Shown one piece after another: positions 11,701-23,884 of a stretch of DNA of 64,000 nt. Origin of the DNA: Saccopteryx bilineata (lineage: Eukaryota; Chordata; Mammalia; Chiroptera; Emballonuridae). Location of the stretch: assembly GCF_036850765.1 (NCBI RefSeq), contig NC_089491.1, forward strand, positions 90,614,740 through 90,678,739, written 5' to 3'. The number at the start of each line of letters is the position of its first letter. The first letter of the stretch is position 1. Both the position numbers and the translations under genes were made by a program. A model generated the notes under the pieces. The model was not told the DNA's origin. It worked only from the letters and a program-made list of their open reading frames with translations, and searched no databases.

Positions 11701-13180
11701 CTACCTCTACACATTTTTGGATGTTGCCCTCTAGTGGAATGTACTAAACAGGTCCAAGAACATGATTTTCAGGCCAATTTTAAAGGAAGTATCACCTTCC
11801 TTCCATTCTCTTCAAAACTCTGCTTGGAATCTCAATGCCTATACCATGAGCTTTACATAAACTGCTATTCCAAGCTCCAACTTCCTGCTAGGTCATAAAT
11901 AACCTCACCTGAAATTATTTAAAATTCACTTGACTTAACTAGACTAGATTGTTTTCTCATAGCTATTAAAAAACTATAAAATATAAATTTGTATAGGGGA
12001 TAATTTGATATAAGGAGAACCCACAATCAGGGCTGGGGAGAAGTTGCTGTATTCAATGTCATGCCTACACTCTGAATTGAGAAACGGAAAGAGGTACAAC
12101 TAGTGTTATGCTTATGCTTCACAATTCTGTTTTCCTCTTCCCAGACAGATAAAAATTCATTTTGTGGCCAGGAAGAAGCTGTAGCAGTTTAGGAAAAATT
12201 ATGAAGTGGAAGGAAATGAAATGAACAAAAGATAAATATTCAAAATATAATCTTGCCCTGGAGGTCTCAAATGTACTGAATCCTCTATGAATTGTGTTTT
12301 TTTTTCCATAAAGAATAGGATATGATCATAGATAAATATATACATACATGTTTCATTAGCATATCTTTCTGGATAATTACAACAAGCCTTAGCCCCAGAT
12401 TCAGAGAAAAAAGGAACGACAGTTTTACTAAGGAATTTACTAGGGAAACCTGAATACCCTTGAGAACTGTGTGAACTTCATTTTTAATGAAATAATGAAA
12501 TTCTCTCTATATATTCTTTTCCTTACAACAGATTTTTCATAAAGTACTACAGTTCTAGGCCTTCTGGGAACTCAGACATGATAATTGACTTTCAGAGGAA
12601 TATCCACAAGCACAAATCATCAATTCTTACAATGAAGTTAGACTTAATATTGGAAACCTAACACATAGCACGTGGCATAGCACGTGGCTGACTTATATAT
12701 CTTCGCCTGCCTCAGGATCACCTGTTCGCAAAGATTGGATCAGATAAGTGTAGCTCTCTTTTAAAGGGAAAGGATACACAATATTCTCATAGAGATCAAG
12801 GACTGCCCAAGTTTATCCGGCTGAACCTGACTGCTGCCCTTTGTTACTGATCTGCTCGTGACAGACACCAGTTTCCTAGTTAGCACCTTCGTTGACTACT
12901 CAAGGACATTAGCTACCTAAAGTAGTGTGATCTGCCTATGTATTGTTTACTTCTATTTTCTCTGCTTCATACTTGCCTAAAACAGCACATATCCTCCTCC
13001 TTATTACAGCAATTAAAACATATATTTTAAATTATTATGAAAGAAAATAAGTTAAGCATATAACCCAATAAGTCATTTTAAAGCTGAAGGAATCACTCTT
13101 CAACCAATAAAAATTTAATACGTTGGGAACAATCATAACTAGTCACCTCAATACAGTAGAACCTTGAGTTGTATTTAATA
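11701..13180. other. No recognised feature
   Basis: Unassigned, AT-rich. A 12-bp unit 'tagcacgtggca' is nearly duplicated around 12666-12690. No supported coding region. Confidence 0.5.
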
Positions 13181-13181
13181 A

Positions 13182-13440
13182 TTTTTTTTTTAAAATTAAT
13201 TATATTTATTGGGGTGACACTGTTTAATAAAATTATATAGATAGAATGGGATACTACTCAGTCAAAAGAAAAGATGAAAAACTGCTCTTTCTAACATGAA
13301 TAGACCTTGAGAATATCATGCTGAGTGAAATAAGCAAAACAGAAAAAGTTAAGAACCATGTGATTTCACGCATATGTGGGGTACAATATTCAACGCAACA
13401 AGTAAACAAACAAGGAGAACAAACAAAAACTCATACACAC
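13182..13440 (-). mobile_element. Short LINE-1 with inverted 5' piece
   Basis: 13182-13243 reads as a poly-T tract followed by 'tttattggggtgacactgtt', the antisense LINE-1 3' terminus. From about 13244 the sequence becomes sense LINE-1 ('gatactactcagtcaaaaga', then 'gctgagtgaaataagcaaaa'). A 3' end directly joined to an inverted upstream piece fits a very short twin-primed insertion on the minus strand. Two independent fragments are the alternative. Confidence 0.6.
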
Positions 13441-13804
13441 ACTATGGTATATGAACATTTTTTTTACACATTCTTTGATATGGGGCTTCTAATTTTAAAA
13501 GAGTGTTCTAGATAGTCTATGATAAGGTAGAGGTTTCTTAGAATAATTCATGACCATGGATATGTGGAAAACATATTAACAAAATAATTATTGTGATTTC
13601 AGCAATGATAAAGGGAAATGTGAATGAAGCTTTCATATTTTATATTGGAACAGAAGGCTATCGGGCATGTTTTGAGACTAGAAAATGTATAAATTTTTTT
13701 TAAGTGAAGTATTGAATAAGCAGTAAGATTGTTTATAAAGTTTATTTAGGAATAAATAATTACAATATAATGAGCACTATACCTTTAAACAATAAAAATG
13801 TCCA
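13441..13804. other. No recognised feature
   Basis: AT-rich unassigned sequence between two LINE-1 fragments. Confidence 0.5.
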
Positions 13805-14830
13805 TTATTTTAAGGTCCTCACAAGTTCATCACTGATACCAGCGACTATCCCTCTGGCCCCAAAAACCAATTGCATCCACCAAATTTAATGTTTTATCAT
13901 TATGTCACTGTTCTTCATACATAGTTTTACCACACTGGTTAATATTCCCAAACATAATATCCTATTTTGCATGTTTTTAAAGTTTATGTAATTAAACTTG
14001 AATTTTCTCTTGGTTTATGTTTCTAGGATAGACATGTTGTTGCATGTCTGTAGTTTATTCACTCTTTTTTTTGTGTGTGACAGAGACAGAGAGAGGGACA
14101 GATAGGGACAGACAGAAACAGAGAGAAGCATCAATTCTTTGTTGCAGCTCCTTATTTATTCCATGATTGCTTTCTCATATGTGCCTTGACTGGGGCGGGG
14201 GCAGTAGAGCGAGTGACCCCTTGCCCAAGCCAGTGACCTTGGGCTTCAAGCCAGCGATCTTTAGGCTCAAGCCACTGACCATGGGGTCATTCTATGATCT
14301 CACACTCAAGCAAGCAACCCTGCGCTCTAGCTGGTGAACCTGTGCTCAAGCCGGTGATCTCAGGTTTTCGAACCTGGGTCCTCTGCATCCCCATTCAATG
14401 CTCTATCCACTGTGCCACTGCCTGGCCAGGCTAGTTTATTCACTCTTATTGCTGTATAAGTACTACATTATGTGGCTATATCTCACTTTCCTTTTTAGTC
14501 TACTATTGTTGAGCATTCGAGATTTCCCTAGCATTTTGCTTTTGTAAATATTGCTGCTGTTAACATTTATGTATGTGTTTCCTACTCAGGAGGTTTGGGA
14601 CTCATAAATAATAGTTTCCCTTAGGTTTGTAGCCAGGAGCAGAATTGCTCAGCAATATGTATGAATAGGCTTTTATTTACTATGATATGCCAAATTGTTT
14701 TCCAGGTTAGTTTATATGCATCATGGACTTTAAAAAATTCTGCTTGTTCCACATCTTTGCCCAACCTTTAAAATATTAGACTTATTTTTGCCAATCCTGT
14801 ATCTTACTCTTCATTTTAATATGTATCTTT
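13805..14830 (-). mobile_element. Old LINE-1 (L1M-type) 3' region, split by a SINE
   Basis: The + strand follows the antisense order of an old mammalian LINE-1: 'gtctgtagtttattcactct', 'attgctgtataagtactaca', 'aggagcagaattgctcagca', 'gccaaattgttttccaggtt', 'gttccacatctttgcccaac'. It is heavily diverged, with no coding capacity. A family C SINE (14066-14431) interrupts it, and the two LINE-1 halves are contiguous when the SINE and its duplication are ignored. Confidence 0.7.
14066..14431 (-). mobile_element. Family C SINE (subtype C2)
   Basis: The minus-strand element ends (its 5' head) at 'cactgcctggccaggc', with its T-rich tail at 14066. Subtype C2 internal repeats 'caagccagtgacc' are present. 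It is flanked by the 15-bp target-site duplication tagtttattcactct at 14051-14065 and 14432-14446, both exact. Confidence 0.93.
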
Positions 14831-14925
14831 CAGGTAATTAATAATGTTGAAGATACATAATGTAATGCATCTTTATGTGAACAGCCTATTCAAGGTATTT
14901 TCTTGTGTATTTTGTGATTTTTGAC

Positions 14926-15303
14926 TTTTTTTTTCCTGAAGCTGGAAACGGGGAGAGACAGTCAGACAGACTCCCGCATGCGCCTGACCGGGATCCACCC
15001 AGCACGCCCACCAGGGGCGACGCTCTGCCCACCAGGGGGCGATGCTCTGCCCCTCCGGGGGGTCTCTCTGTCGAGACCAGAGCCACTCTAGCGCCTGGGG
15101 CAGAGGCCAAGGAGTTATCCCCAGCGCCCGGGCCATCTTTGCTCCAATGGAGCCTTGGCTGCGGGAAGAGAGAGACAGAGAGGAAGGAGGGGGGGGTGTG
15201 GAGAAGCAAATGGGCGCCTCTCCTATGTGCCCTGGCCGGGAATCGAACCCGGGTCCCCCGCACGCCAGGCCAACGCTCTACCGCTGAGCCAACCGGCCAG
15301 GGC
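14926..15303 (-). mobile_element. Family A SINE, well preserved
   Basis: Read on the minus strand, the head starts GCCCTGGCCGGTTGGCTCAG and contains a complete tRNA-like module: D-arm GCTCAGCGGTAGAGC, B box GGTTCGATTCC, and 3' CCAGGGC pairing with 5' GCCCTGG. The body and the tail (tccagcttcagg) follow. The flanks share an imperfect duplication: gtgatttttgact at left and gtgattttttact at right. The long open frames on both strands here are by-products of its high GC content. It is not a tRNA gene. Confidence 0.92.
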
Positions 15304-15554
15304 GTGATTTTTTACTTTTAAGTTCATATTTCTTGAAGCATTATCTGAAGGAATTCTTTGACAACTGAGCCAAATGTAGATTCACTCAAATATAATTTGC
15401 ATTTTCTACAGCCACTTATATAAGTGTCATCAAATTACAGCAACAATAACATTTGGTTTGAAAGTTTATCTGAGTCCCCCAAGTAGAATAGTTTCAGGCT
15501 GCAAACCATACATGAAGGACTGCTTATGGTTACTATGTATTTTCATTTTTAATT

Positions 15555-15800
15555 TTCACTTTAAAATTAAATTCAATAGGGTGACACTGATCAATAAGAG
15601 TACATAGGTTTCAGGTGAACATTTCTATACCATTTGAACTGTTGTTGATTGCATTTTGAGCTCATCAACCAAAAGTCAAATAATTTTTTGTCACCATTTA
15701 TTTGTCCCTCTTTACTTCCTTCCCCTCAACTCCTCCCCCAGGTAACCATTTCACTTTTATCTATGTCCATCTGTCTCAGTTTTAGAAAAATTTTTCCCCA
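15555..15800 (-). mobile_element. LINE-1 3' end fragment
   Basis: Antisense LINE-1 3' UTR: 'caatagggtgacactgatca', 'acataggtttcaggtgaaca', then the C/T-rich block 'ctcaactcctcccccaggta'. It is 5'-truncated at roughly 15800. Confidence 0.75.
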
Positions 15801-16296
15801 CTTAATGCCTAGGTTCAAGAAAATTATTCTTGCTATTACTTAGAATGTAGATGGCCTATTAGTAATTTACCTTAAAAAATAGATGCAGCCTTTTAGGTTC
15901 CCAGATTCCTTGGGCATGACAATTTTGGTGCACAAAAACCATTCCCACTTACTCAAGACCTCTAGACATTAGTGTTCCAAGCTTTAGCCCCATCATCTAG
16001 TAGACTCCACAGTGAGCCCTGCCCAGTGATGCATCTCCCTGCAGGGAGCCCAACCATCTTCATTGAGAACAAGCAAATCAAGCATCTCAGTTTCAGGCAC
16101 AAAAGGGAAAACTTCACTGTGATAAATGCATCCAGAACTTTGCAGTTATAAAATCTAGAAACTATATTATTTTAAATTTGACAGAAATCTTAGATTTTAT
16201 GGTGCAGTTGAGTGCTATTTTTATTTTCAATTACATATGGAGGCTACCAAACATTTCTAAATTTGGATTCAATACAGTCTTAATCTATCCCTGGCA
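15801..16296. other. No recognised feature
   Basis: Unassigned sequence with no supported gene. Confidence 0.45.
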
Positions 16297-16310
16297 CCAT
16301 GTTCCACATT

Positions 16311-16491
16311 CTTTAAAATTTATTTAATGATTATAGAAGAGAGAGAGAAAGAGAGAGAGAGAGAGAAGGGAGGAGGAGCAGGAAGCATCAACTCCCATAT
16401 GTGCCTTGACCTAGGGCAAGCCTAGGGTTTTGAACTGGCGACCTCAGCATTCCAGATTGACGCTTGATCCACTGCACCACCACAGGCCAGG
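16311..16491 (-). mobile_element. Family B SINE
   Basis: The minus-strand family B head lies at the right end (ctgcaccaccacaggccagg), with the diagnostic 'gcatcaactcccatatgtgc' block and a GA-rich tail at left. Exact 14-bp target-site duplication ccatgttccacatt at 16297-16310 and 16492-16505. Confidence 0.93.
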
Positions 16492-16689
16492 CCATGTTCC
16501 ACATTTCTTATTCCCCTTCTTCTCTCCCTGTGTCAGGACTTGGAACATTGCTAAATTTCTCTGGGTTTTTGGTGAGTCACATGGAGAATATTTTTGTAGT
16601 TTGGAAAAATGTATGTCTTTTGTAACTGAGCAATCTGTTTTCTATATATATTAGACTCAAACTCAGTTTTCAGAGTTTGATGGGCCCCT

Positions 16690-16810
16690 TTACTAATAAT
16701 AGTTACCAATTTATTGTGTGTCTACTATCTGCTAGACAATATGTTAGTGTTTTTGCATTCGTTTATCTATTCCTTACAACTTCATGATGGCCCAAAATTG
16801 CCTGACTGGT
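16690..16810 (-). repeat. MIR SINE relic
   Basis: Antisense MIR 3' part: 'caatttattgtgtgtctact', 'ctgctagacaatatgttagt', then 'ccttacaacttcatgatggc'. Diverged. Confidence 0.5.
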
Positions 16811-17010
16811 AAATGTCTGAGATGTATTCTACATCAGGTCACAGCTTCCACAGACTCCAGCTGACACTGCACAATGCAGCCACATGTTTTGAGAAATAGC
16901 CTCCCCATTGTCCAAATTCAGTAGTAACTACAAAATTAAACTATTTCTTTCAGCAAAAACAGATATCAAATTTTTTGGCAAATACAAATGGAATAACTTT
17001 CACTGTGAGG

Positions 17011-17365
17011 TCTTTTTTATCTTTGTTTTATTTTATTTTTTTGTGACAGGGACAGAGAGAGACAGAGAGAGGGACAGATAGGGATAGACAGATAGGATAG
17101 GAGAGAAATGAAAAGCATCAAATCTTTGTTGTGGCATCTTAGTTGTTCATTGATTGCTTTAGCATATGTGCCTTAACCGGGTGGTGGTGGGTACTACAGC
17201 AAACGGAGTGACCCCATGCTCAGGCCAGCAACCTTGGGCTCAAGCTGGTGAGCCTTGCTCAAACTAGATGCGCCAACACTTAAGCTGGCAACCTCAGGGT
17301 TTCAAACCTGGGTCCTCTGCATCCCAGTTTGACACTTTATCCACTGAGCCACTGCCTGAACAGGC
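17011..17365 (-). mobile_element. Family C SINE (subtype C2)
   Basis: T-rich tail at left, then 'gacagagagagggacagata', 'agcatatgtgccttaaccgg' and the head at right (gccactgcctgaacaggc). The flanks share tcactgt (16999 region and 17366), a partly decayed target-site duplication. Confidence 0.87.
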
Positions 17366-18465
17366 TCACTGTTAAATCCTAATTCTACCTATGCATAATG
17401 GGTGTTTACCCTGAAGCCTTGTATTTTTTAATAATTATCTAGTTAGATGTATCAATATATCAAGTATGGAATAAAGAAATGACAATAGTATTTCTAGCTT
17501 TGGTGTTTATGAAGAGCTCCCATTGCTCTCCTGCTATTAGAGTGTTGTCATATGCACACTTTGAATGTCACATTAAAAAAAACCCATCACAAAGAAGTTT
17601 ATGATCACAGCCCCAGTATAACTTGATATATACATAATTATACCATCTCCTAAACTTCATTATGCTCCTGTTTCCTCCCTGTAAAATGGGACCAATGCAT
17701 GATTAACTTCTCTTAGGTAGAAACAATTTAATGAAGACATGTATGCACAGAAATTTGGTTTTTTTAGAGTTAAGAATTTTATAAACGAAAGGCATTATCG
17801 TGATGCTCTTGTTATTATTCATTTGTGCTATAAAAATCTCCCAAATGCAGCCAGAGAATGAAAAAAAAATCCAGCCTAGCACATCATTGAAAAAGCTTTT
17901 ATCGTCTTTGCTCTTCTATCTTAGCAGCATTAGCTTAAAAAACGTCTGATATACTTGACAAGTCAGAAAGAACTTTTGTCACGGATGGAAACGTAATCTA
18001 TTCTATATGCAGGCACTAGTCCTACAATATATGACACTCAGGCATGTAAAACCACTGAAACATGGGTGTAGGTAATTGTCAGAGTAATTCCAATGCATCT
18101 TTAGTTTCCTTGCTTATTGACCCATTAACTTAAATCTAGTTTTATTTTCAACTCAGCTATATAATGGTATAAATTATGTATAATACAATTCATACAGATG
18201 AACTGTAAAAACCAATGAACTATGACAAACTTATAAATTCAAATAATAACTACCACACTGATCAGCATATAGTTTATTTTCATCCTATCGGAAAATTCCC
18301 TCATGCTTTTTGGCATAGATCCCATTTCAACTTATTGGCAAATTTTATCCTATATTGAAATAGTATTATCTTGTATTCAAAAATCCAGTGCCTGAATTTT
18401 TGTCCAGGGACTGAGAGTTGACGCAGTTGGAAATCATATGTTGTTCTGTTATTTATGAGTTATCA
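17366..18465. other. Unique sequence with a CpG-retaining segment
   Basis: No repeat recognised. Bases 17785-17996 keep six CpG dinucleotides (for example aaacgaaagg, tatcgtcttt, cacggatgg) in an otherwise CpG-poor setting. This could mark a conserved non-coding element. No coding frame is supported. Confidence 0.45.
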
Positions 18466-18469
18466 TTTC

Positions 18470-18850
18470 TTTAGAAAGACCTTCCCCAAATAAAACCCTT
18501 CTTATTTCTCTGTCACACTCTGCCTGTTCTTTTGCTTTATCCTTCTTATCACATTTTAATTAATTAATTATTTACTTATGTATGTGAATCTGTATGTGCA
18601 TGGATATGTGTATATGTCTACATCACTCACTAGACTTGGGACCTTCCAGAATTAAGAGTCTTGATTTTTATATTGCTGGTATGTTCTTATCTGATGCCTT
18701 ATATATACTTCATTGTTGTACGGAGGTGCTCAATGATTACTTTCTGAATATAATAAATAGCTGGTTCATCTATACAACATTTATTAAGTACCTACTAAAG
18801 ACATGTGGACTGCAATGTACTAGAGATCTAAAGGCGAAAAAGGATGCTTA
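18470..18850 (+). repeat. LINE-2 3' region relic
   Basis: Follows the order of the LINE-2 3' end in sense: 'agaaagaccttccccaaata', 'ttttgctttatccttcttat', 'cactagacttgggaccttcc', 'ggaggtgctcaatgattact'. The last part (from about 18765) recalls the antisense LINE-2/MIR end 'acatttattaagtacctact' and may be a separate fragment. Confidence 0.6.
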
Positions 18851-19009
18851 ATAAGGAGATCTTACTCTGTTGAATTCACAATTATTGTCTATAAAATAAT
18901 ACCTCAGCTATCACCGTCTTTCATCAATTTAAATATTTTCTCTTTTAGTTAGGATCCAGTTGACAATATGTGTGAGGGAAGGAGGGCTAATCTTTGAGAT
19001 AAAATCATT

Positions 19010-19205
19010 CTCCATATTCAATGCATTTTGGTGAGAGTTTGGGTACTGTCTGTGCCATTTACTAGTTTTTTGTCCACTTATGAGTCATGTTAATCTCCCT
19101 GAGTGGTGATTTCTAAATTTGTAGAAGGGAGATAACAATAGTTCCAGCCTCATTTAGATGATGTAAGGTTAAATAGCTTGTAAATGAGGGTTTGTGTTAT
19201 ATGGA
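19010..19205 (+). repeat. MIR relic, diverged
   Basis: Sense MIR-like order: 'ccatttactagttttttgtc', 'catgttaatctccctgagtg', 'tttgtagaagggagataaca', 'cctcatttagatgatgtaag'. Confidence 0.5.
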
Positions 19206-19219
19206 GAGAAAACAATTGA

Positions 19220-19480
19220 TAGCCAGTGTGATGGATGAAGCATAAACCTTGGTACCAGGAAAACCAGAGTTCAAATCTGAGTCAGTCTATCTATGGGCAA
19301 GAACTGTAACTCTGGCTACATTAATGAACATATCCATGCCTCATTTCCTCATCTCTAAAATAGGAATAAGAACAGTCACTTTGTGTGATTGATGTGAAAT
19401 GACTTAATATTTGAAAAATGCTCAGATAGAGACTGCCACCTAGAAGGGGCTCAATAAATGTAGTTACTTGAATGACTGTC
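19220..19480 (+). repeat. MIR SINE, nearly full length
   Basis: Sense MIR from 'agccagtgtgatggatgaag' through 'agagttcaaatctgagtcag', 'catgcctcatttcctcatct' and 'ctaaaataggaataagaaca' to the 3' end 'aggggctcaataaatg'. The order and spacing match the consensus as I remember it. Confidence 0.75.
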
Positions 19481-19859
19481 ATTATTATCATTAAGTTCCT
19501 ACTTAAGCATTGTGTTGGACATACATTAATTTAAGGATATTTCAGAAATAGCCATAGATGTATATGTGCTAATATAATAAATTTTAATCATTTAAAGTAT
19601 GTTCCAAAAATGAGAGTAGGGTATTTAACCATAAACTTTTAGAGTGAGTTATTTTTTTATTAATTCATAGCAGAATATCAACACAATAGAATAATTGCAA
19701 CTGTATTCAATGGAGAAAAATGTGGATTTGACTATTAGAATTTGAATGAGTAGTTTAACAAGTTAGTATTATTTTTTTCTATATGTAGGGAATATTTACC
19801 CCAAGAATGAGCCTGTGAATGGTTTTGAAGAAGAATGTATTAGTAAAGCCCATCTTAAT

Positions 19860-20310
19860 TCTTAAGACATCCTTGTGAGATAGTTAACTGATAAGTGTCT
19901 CTCAAAAAACTCTTAAAGAGATTAAAACTTTACCTGAAATCAAGCAGCCAGCAAGTTGCTGAGCTAATATTTGAACTCAAGACTATCTAGTCCAATGTTT
20001 ATCTTCTTTTATTACTATTTCTTTTATATGTGCTGTTCCTACTCTGTGGCAGATGCTTTTCTAGGCACTGGAGATGTACCAATAAATACAATCACTGCCC
20101 TTGTGAAGCTCACACTCTAGAGTATAGAATAGGAAGACTGATATTTGGTGGATCACACTTCCTATTACCTCATTAAATCTTACTCTAGGAGTTTAGCAGG
20201 GTAAATGACATTATCCTTAGTCCTTAGACTAGAAAACTGGGGCTGAAATTGAGTTATTAAGATAATAAACTGAACATCCAGGAGTGGAACCTACATCATC
20301 TGACTCAAGA
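19860..20310 (-). repeat. Cluster of MIR and LINE-2 relics
   Basis: Three antisense pieces: a MIR at 19860-20000 ('cagcaagttgctgagctaat', 'tttgaactcaagactatc'), a LINE-2-like piece at 20030-20115 ('cttttctaggcactggagat', 'gcccttgtgaagctcacact') and a MIR at 20155-20310 ('aaaactggggctgaaattga'). All are ancient. Confidence 0.5.
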
Positions 20311-22990
20311 TCTGGTGTTTTGTTGATTGCCGAATAAATAAAAACATCAAATGTTATCCTTAAGGTATGTATGATCATATTGGCAATAAAGTGAAATACA
20401 AGGCAAGAACACGCATTTATTCTTAAGAAGGAAGGCCAGAGGTGCCAGAAATTAGCACTCATTTCCCCTTTCCAAGGAGCCATCAAATAATGACTAATGG
20501 GAGTTAGTGTATACATATCCTTTGAACCTTAGGTGGGATAACTATGATGAAAGGGTTCCTATGCTGGCTTCCAGAGTTCCCCAGGATTCATCTACATATA
20601 TAGAAGAGCTAACTCAGTTAATATCATCTTTTACTGTCTGCCTTCATTTTCTAACTACACCCTCTACATTCTTTGGGTAAATTCTCAAATAAATTCCCTG
20701 CAATAGCATCTTTGCACCAAAGTCTCACTCTGGGGGTACTTAGACTAAGTTTCCAATTAATTCATTAAAATAAGGGTACCCACCCAGTAGCCTTAGAATG
20801 AAGGGATCAGTTTCAAAGGCACATGTGAAATACCCAGAAATCTCCTGCTAATGGAGTGCTTTTTACTCTGCATGGTGACTGTGAACCACAGCCTGCAGGG
20901 CCTTTTTCCCTTGAGAATGTCACCATCAGTTTTCCCTAATTACGAAAGCTGTCAGGAATAGGGAAGGTGGCTTCTGCTTGCAAATCAAATGGAGATTGTT
21001 TCTTCCATCACAGAAACAAAGGCAAATCGCAGTGAATCACTTTCCCTCCTTTTTCCTCCACTGCTATTACCACCAATGTTTCCTCTGTTTCCATGTCTTC
21101 CTTCCTACCTTCCTGCCACCTGCTTTCCCTTTCTCCCTCTGCTCTTCCTTTCTTCCTTTCTTCTACCAGAATATATAACCTGACCAAAATTATAGCTTTT
21201 TTTTTCCTTTTGGTTAAGATGGTAGGCAGATATAAGAGTGCTGATTAACATCATATTTCCTCCCTGGATGTCTTTTTTTTTTTTCTAAACCTCTCCAAAG
21301 ATATATATATTGAGCTGTACCTAGAGCTCATTTTTATTACCCAATACAATAGACATAGATTCTTATTAGGTAAGAAAATCCTCTGTGAAGGAAATAATCC
21401 ATTTCATTTTCCAAATGAGCAGCATGTAGCTAAAAGAAAGAACAAAATTAACAATAGAATTTACAGCCCAAATCCCTTGTCATGCTTTTTTTAGTAAAAT
21501 GAACACAGGTGGAAAATGTATTCATTTCATTACAAGGTAGAAGAATTAACCTCACTTCATTTTTTGTATTTAGTCCCCATTTGGCATGAGGCCACTGCGC
21601 TCTCATTAATCAGATTATCAGTGCTGAAACAACCACCTATGTTGGCACGTGGGAACAGAGCAGACTTTCTTATTTTATGAAAACACCTAGGACCATGGGA
21701 ATAGGAAACAATATTTACATGTGCTTCATGAAGGTTCTCTTGGCCAGTCAGTCCCAGGCCACCATCACAACTGATAACCATCACCAGTTGGAGCATACAG
21801 ATAAAAGCCCTTTTAATCTGTTCTTTGAAGTCAACTCTAAATGCTACATAAAACTGTTCAATTATGTTCTCATAAGAAACCAAATATATAACAACAGTCA
21901 AATATGCAAATAACTTATTAATGATAGATTTTATGGGTTAAATTCAAAGTGAGGTGTGCCAGAAAATGTCATTTTATTAAATGTGATAGTATCATCCCAA
22001 ATTGACAACTTCTCCCATGTTCAATGCCACTGTATTAGAAGTTTAAAAGAAAGAACATGCACTCATAGCCCAGAAGGTAGATATTGTTGCATAAAGCATA
22101 TTTCCAAAGCATTTCAACTATGCTATGATAGCAAAGACATAGAAGGAAAGACAGCCACCTCTACAATAACAGAAGTAAAACTTAGCCTAGGTCCTTGCTG
22201 CTCATAGTGGGAAGCCTGGTCCCCTGGGTATATATTGATATGGCAGGAAATATAGCAAGTCAGCAGACAAAACTGGTACATGCCCTGAAGTGCCAATTTC
22301 AATTAGTGGCAACTGAGAGCATGATTTACATATAAAAGCACACACAGAATAACACATATTTAAGTTTTAACTCTACCTAGGATACTAATTTAACTATTGT
22401 TATGATAAACTAGGTTGCAGTAAAAAATCAACTCAAAGTTATAGTAAAGTCAATGCAATAAAATTTTTATTTCATTAAAAATACATAGATACAATGAAAA
22501 GTTGAATGCACAATTTTTATAACTTCTTGAGATAAAAGGTTAGCTTTCAGATAAGTTTTATGATTGAAGTTGGCCCCTTTGGGTGTTGCCTGAACCTCTG
22601 TAGGGCAGGTTCATTCCTCTGGCACTAGGCATATATTTAGTAGAAAAGCCTGAAAAGCACTTAGAGAGCTTGGTATTAATGGTGTAGGAATTTCAGCAAA
22701 CTTTTCCTCTTTGCATGTAAAAAATTAATACTAGACCTTAAATGTGGCTCTTCAGTCTCCAATACTTAGTTTTGTTTGGTGAAACCAGGAATGTGTCATT
22801 CACCAAAGATGCCTACTTACTTGTCTCAGTTAAAAACATTGAAAAACAGAATGCTCATTTAGCAGCAGGAGATTGAAGAAAGGGTCAGTTAACTACCATA
22901 CTCACATTGAGCCTTGGGTTGCATAATAGACGCTGAAGATCCCTACAACCAGGTGTATGACACTTCACCTCTGAGACTTAATTTCTGCAA
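20311..22990. other. No recognised repeat or gene; pyrimidine-rich stretch
   Basis: Largest unassigned block in the first half. Bases 21035-21172 are an imperfect C/T-rich tract. Open frames at 21557-21901 (minus, 114 codons) and 21956-22207 (plus, 83 codons) show no domain I recognise and lack supporting signals. I leave them uncalled. Confidence 0.45.
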
Positions 22991-22994
22991 AAGG

Positions 22995-23745
22995 AGGTAG
23001 ATTAACTATTTACTCAACAGACATTCACATAGAAATGACCAGTTGCTGAGACTTATGGACATAGATAAAAGTGATGTGGTTACTAGGGTGAGAACGGCAT
23101 AGGGAAGGGAGGTAAGGTGTGGGGAGAGGGCGAGGGAAAGGTGTAAAGAGGAACAAATATAAGAGGATGGAAATGATTTGACTTTGAGTGATGGGCATAC
23201 AACATAATCAACAGTTCAAATGCTATAGAAATGTTCACCTGAAACCTATGTACTCTTATTAATCAATGTCACCCTGTTAAATTTCATCTTCTAAATAAAA
23301 TTTTAAAAAATTACCAGTTGCTGTCCTAAGTTCTTTGTATGAATTAATTAATTTAATTTTATAAAAAAATTCTGTGTTATAAGTGCCATGAATAATGGGT
23401 AAAGCAAAGCCAAGTAAGTAAATAGATACAGTAGGGAGTGTAATATTCTCGATAGTCTAGTTAGAATATGTTCTTCTTTTATTTAATATTTTACGTGGTA
23501 TATGTGAAGTTGAGTATTTCAGGTAGGAAGTAACATTTGAGTAGTCCTGACTACATTAAAGGGCCATCCGCATAACTGTCTAGAAGAACAACGCTTCAGG
23601 TAGACAGACCAGCAAGGCAGAGGCTCTGAGATGGAAATAAGCCTGAGATGCTGAAATGAACAAGTTGGTTAGCTTCTGAGAGTGGATCTGACACAGAGCT
23701 TAGAGGAGTAAGAGGTGAGATCAGAGAGGAAAGAGTTTGGTTTTC
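22995..23745 (-). repeat. LINE-2 relic, split by a LINE-1
   Basis: The + strand follows antisense LINE-2: 'tactcaacagacattcacat' on the left side, then 'agttgctgtcctaagttctt', 'ttataagtgccatgaataat', 'aagtaacatttgagtagtcc', 'gaacaacgcttcaggtagac' and 'gaggtgagatcagagaggaa'. A short LINE-1 (23049-23312) sits inside it with a target-site duplication. Confidence 0.55.
23049..23312 (+). mobile_element. 5'-truncated LINE-1 (264 bp)
   Basis: Sense LINE-1 3' UTR: 'aaaagtgatgtggttactag', 'gggcatacaacataatcaac', 'cctgaaacctatgtactctt', 'caatgtcaccctgttaaatt' and an A-rich end. Flanked by an exact 11-bp duplication accagttgctg at 23038-23048 and 23313-23323. Confidence 0.92.
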
Positions 23746-23884
23746 TTTCATTTGAAACCAAATTTAGTTGCCATTCTTCTGAGTTGATATACCATAAATT
23801 TTCCTAACCTAGGCTTCTCCTTTACCTTATTATAAAAATAAATTACCTATATAAAATGTATATATATATATATGTTTTAACTTA

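Noticed and set aside
15228..15303. Apparent tRNA gene (tRNA-Ala-like cloverleaf with A and B boxes), also at 48086-48160 and 60645-60719
   Set aside because: Each is continuous with a SINE body, an A-rich tail and a flanking target-site duplication, so it is a SINE head and not a tRNA gene.
14873..15321. Overlapping 81-138 codon frames on both strands
   Set aside because: They coincide exactly with a GC-rich family A SINE. The same frames recur in the copies at 47756, 58592 and 60330.
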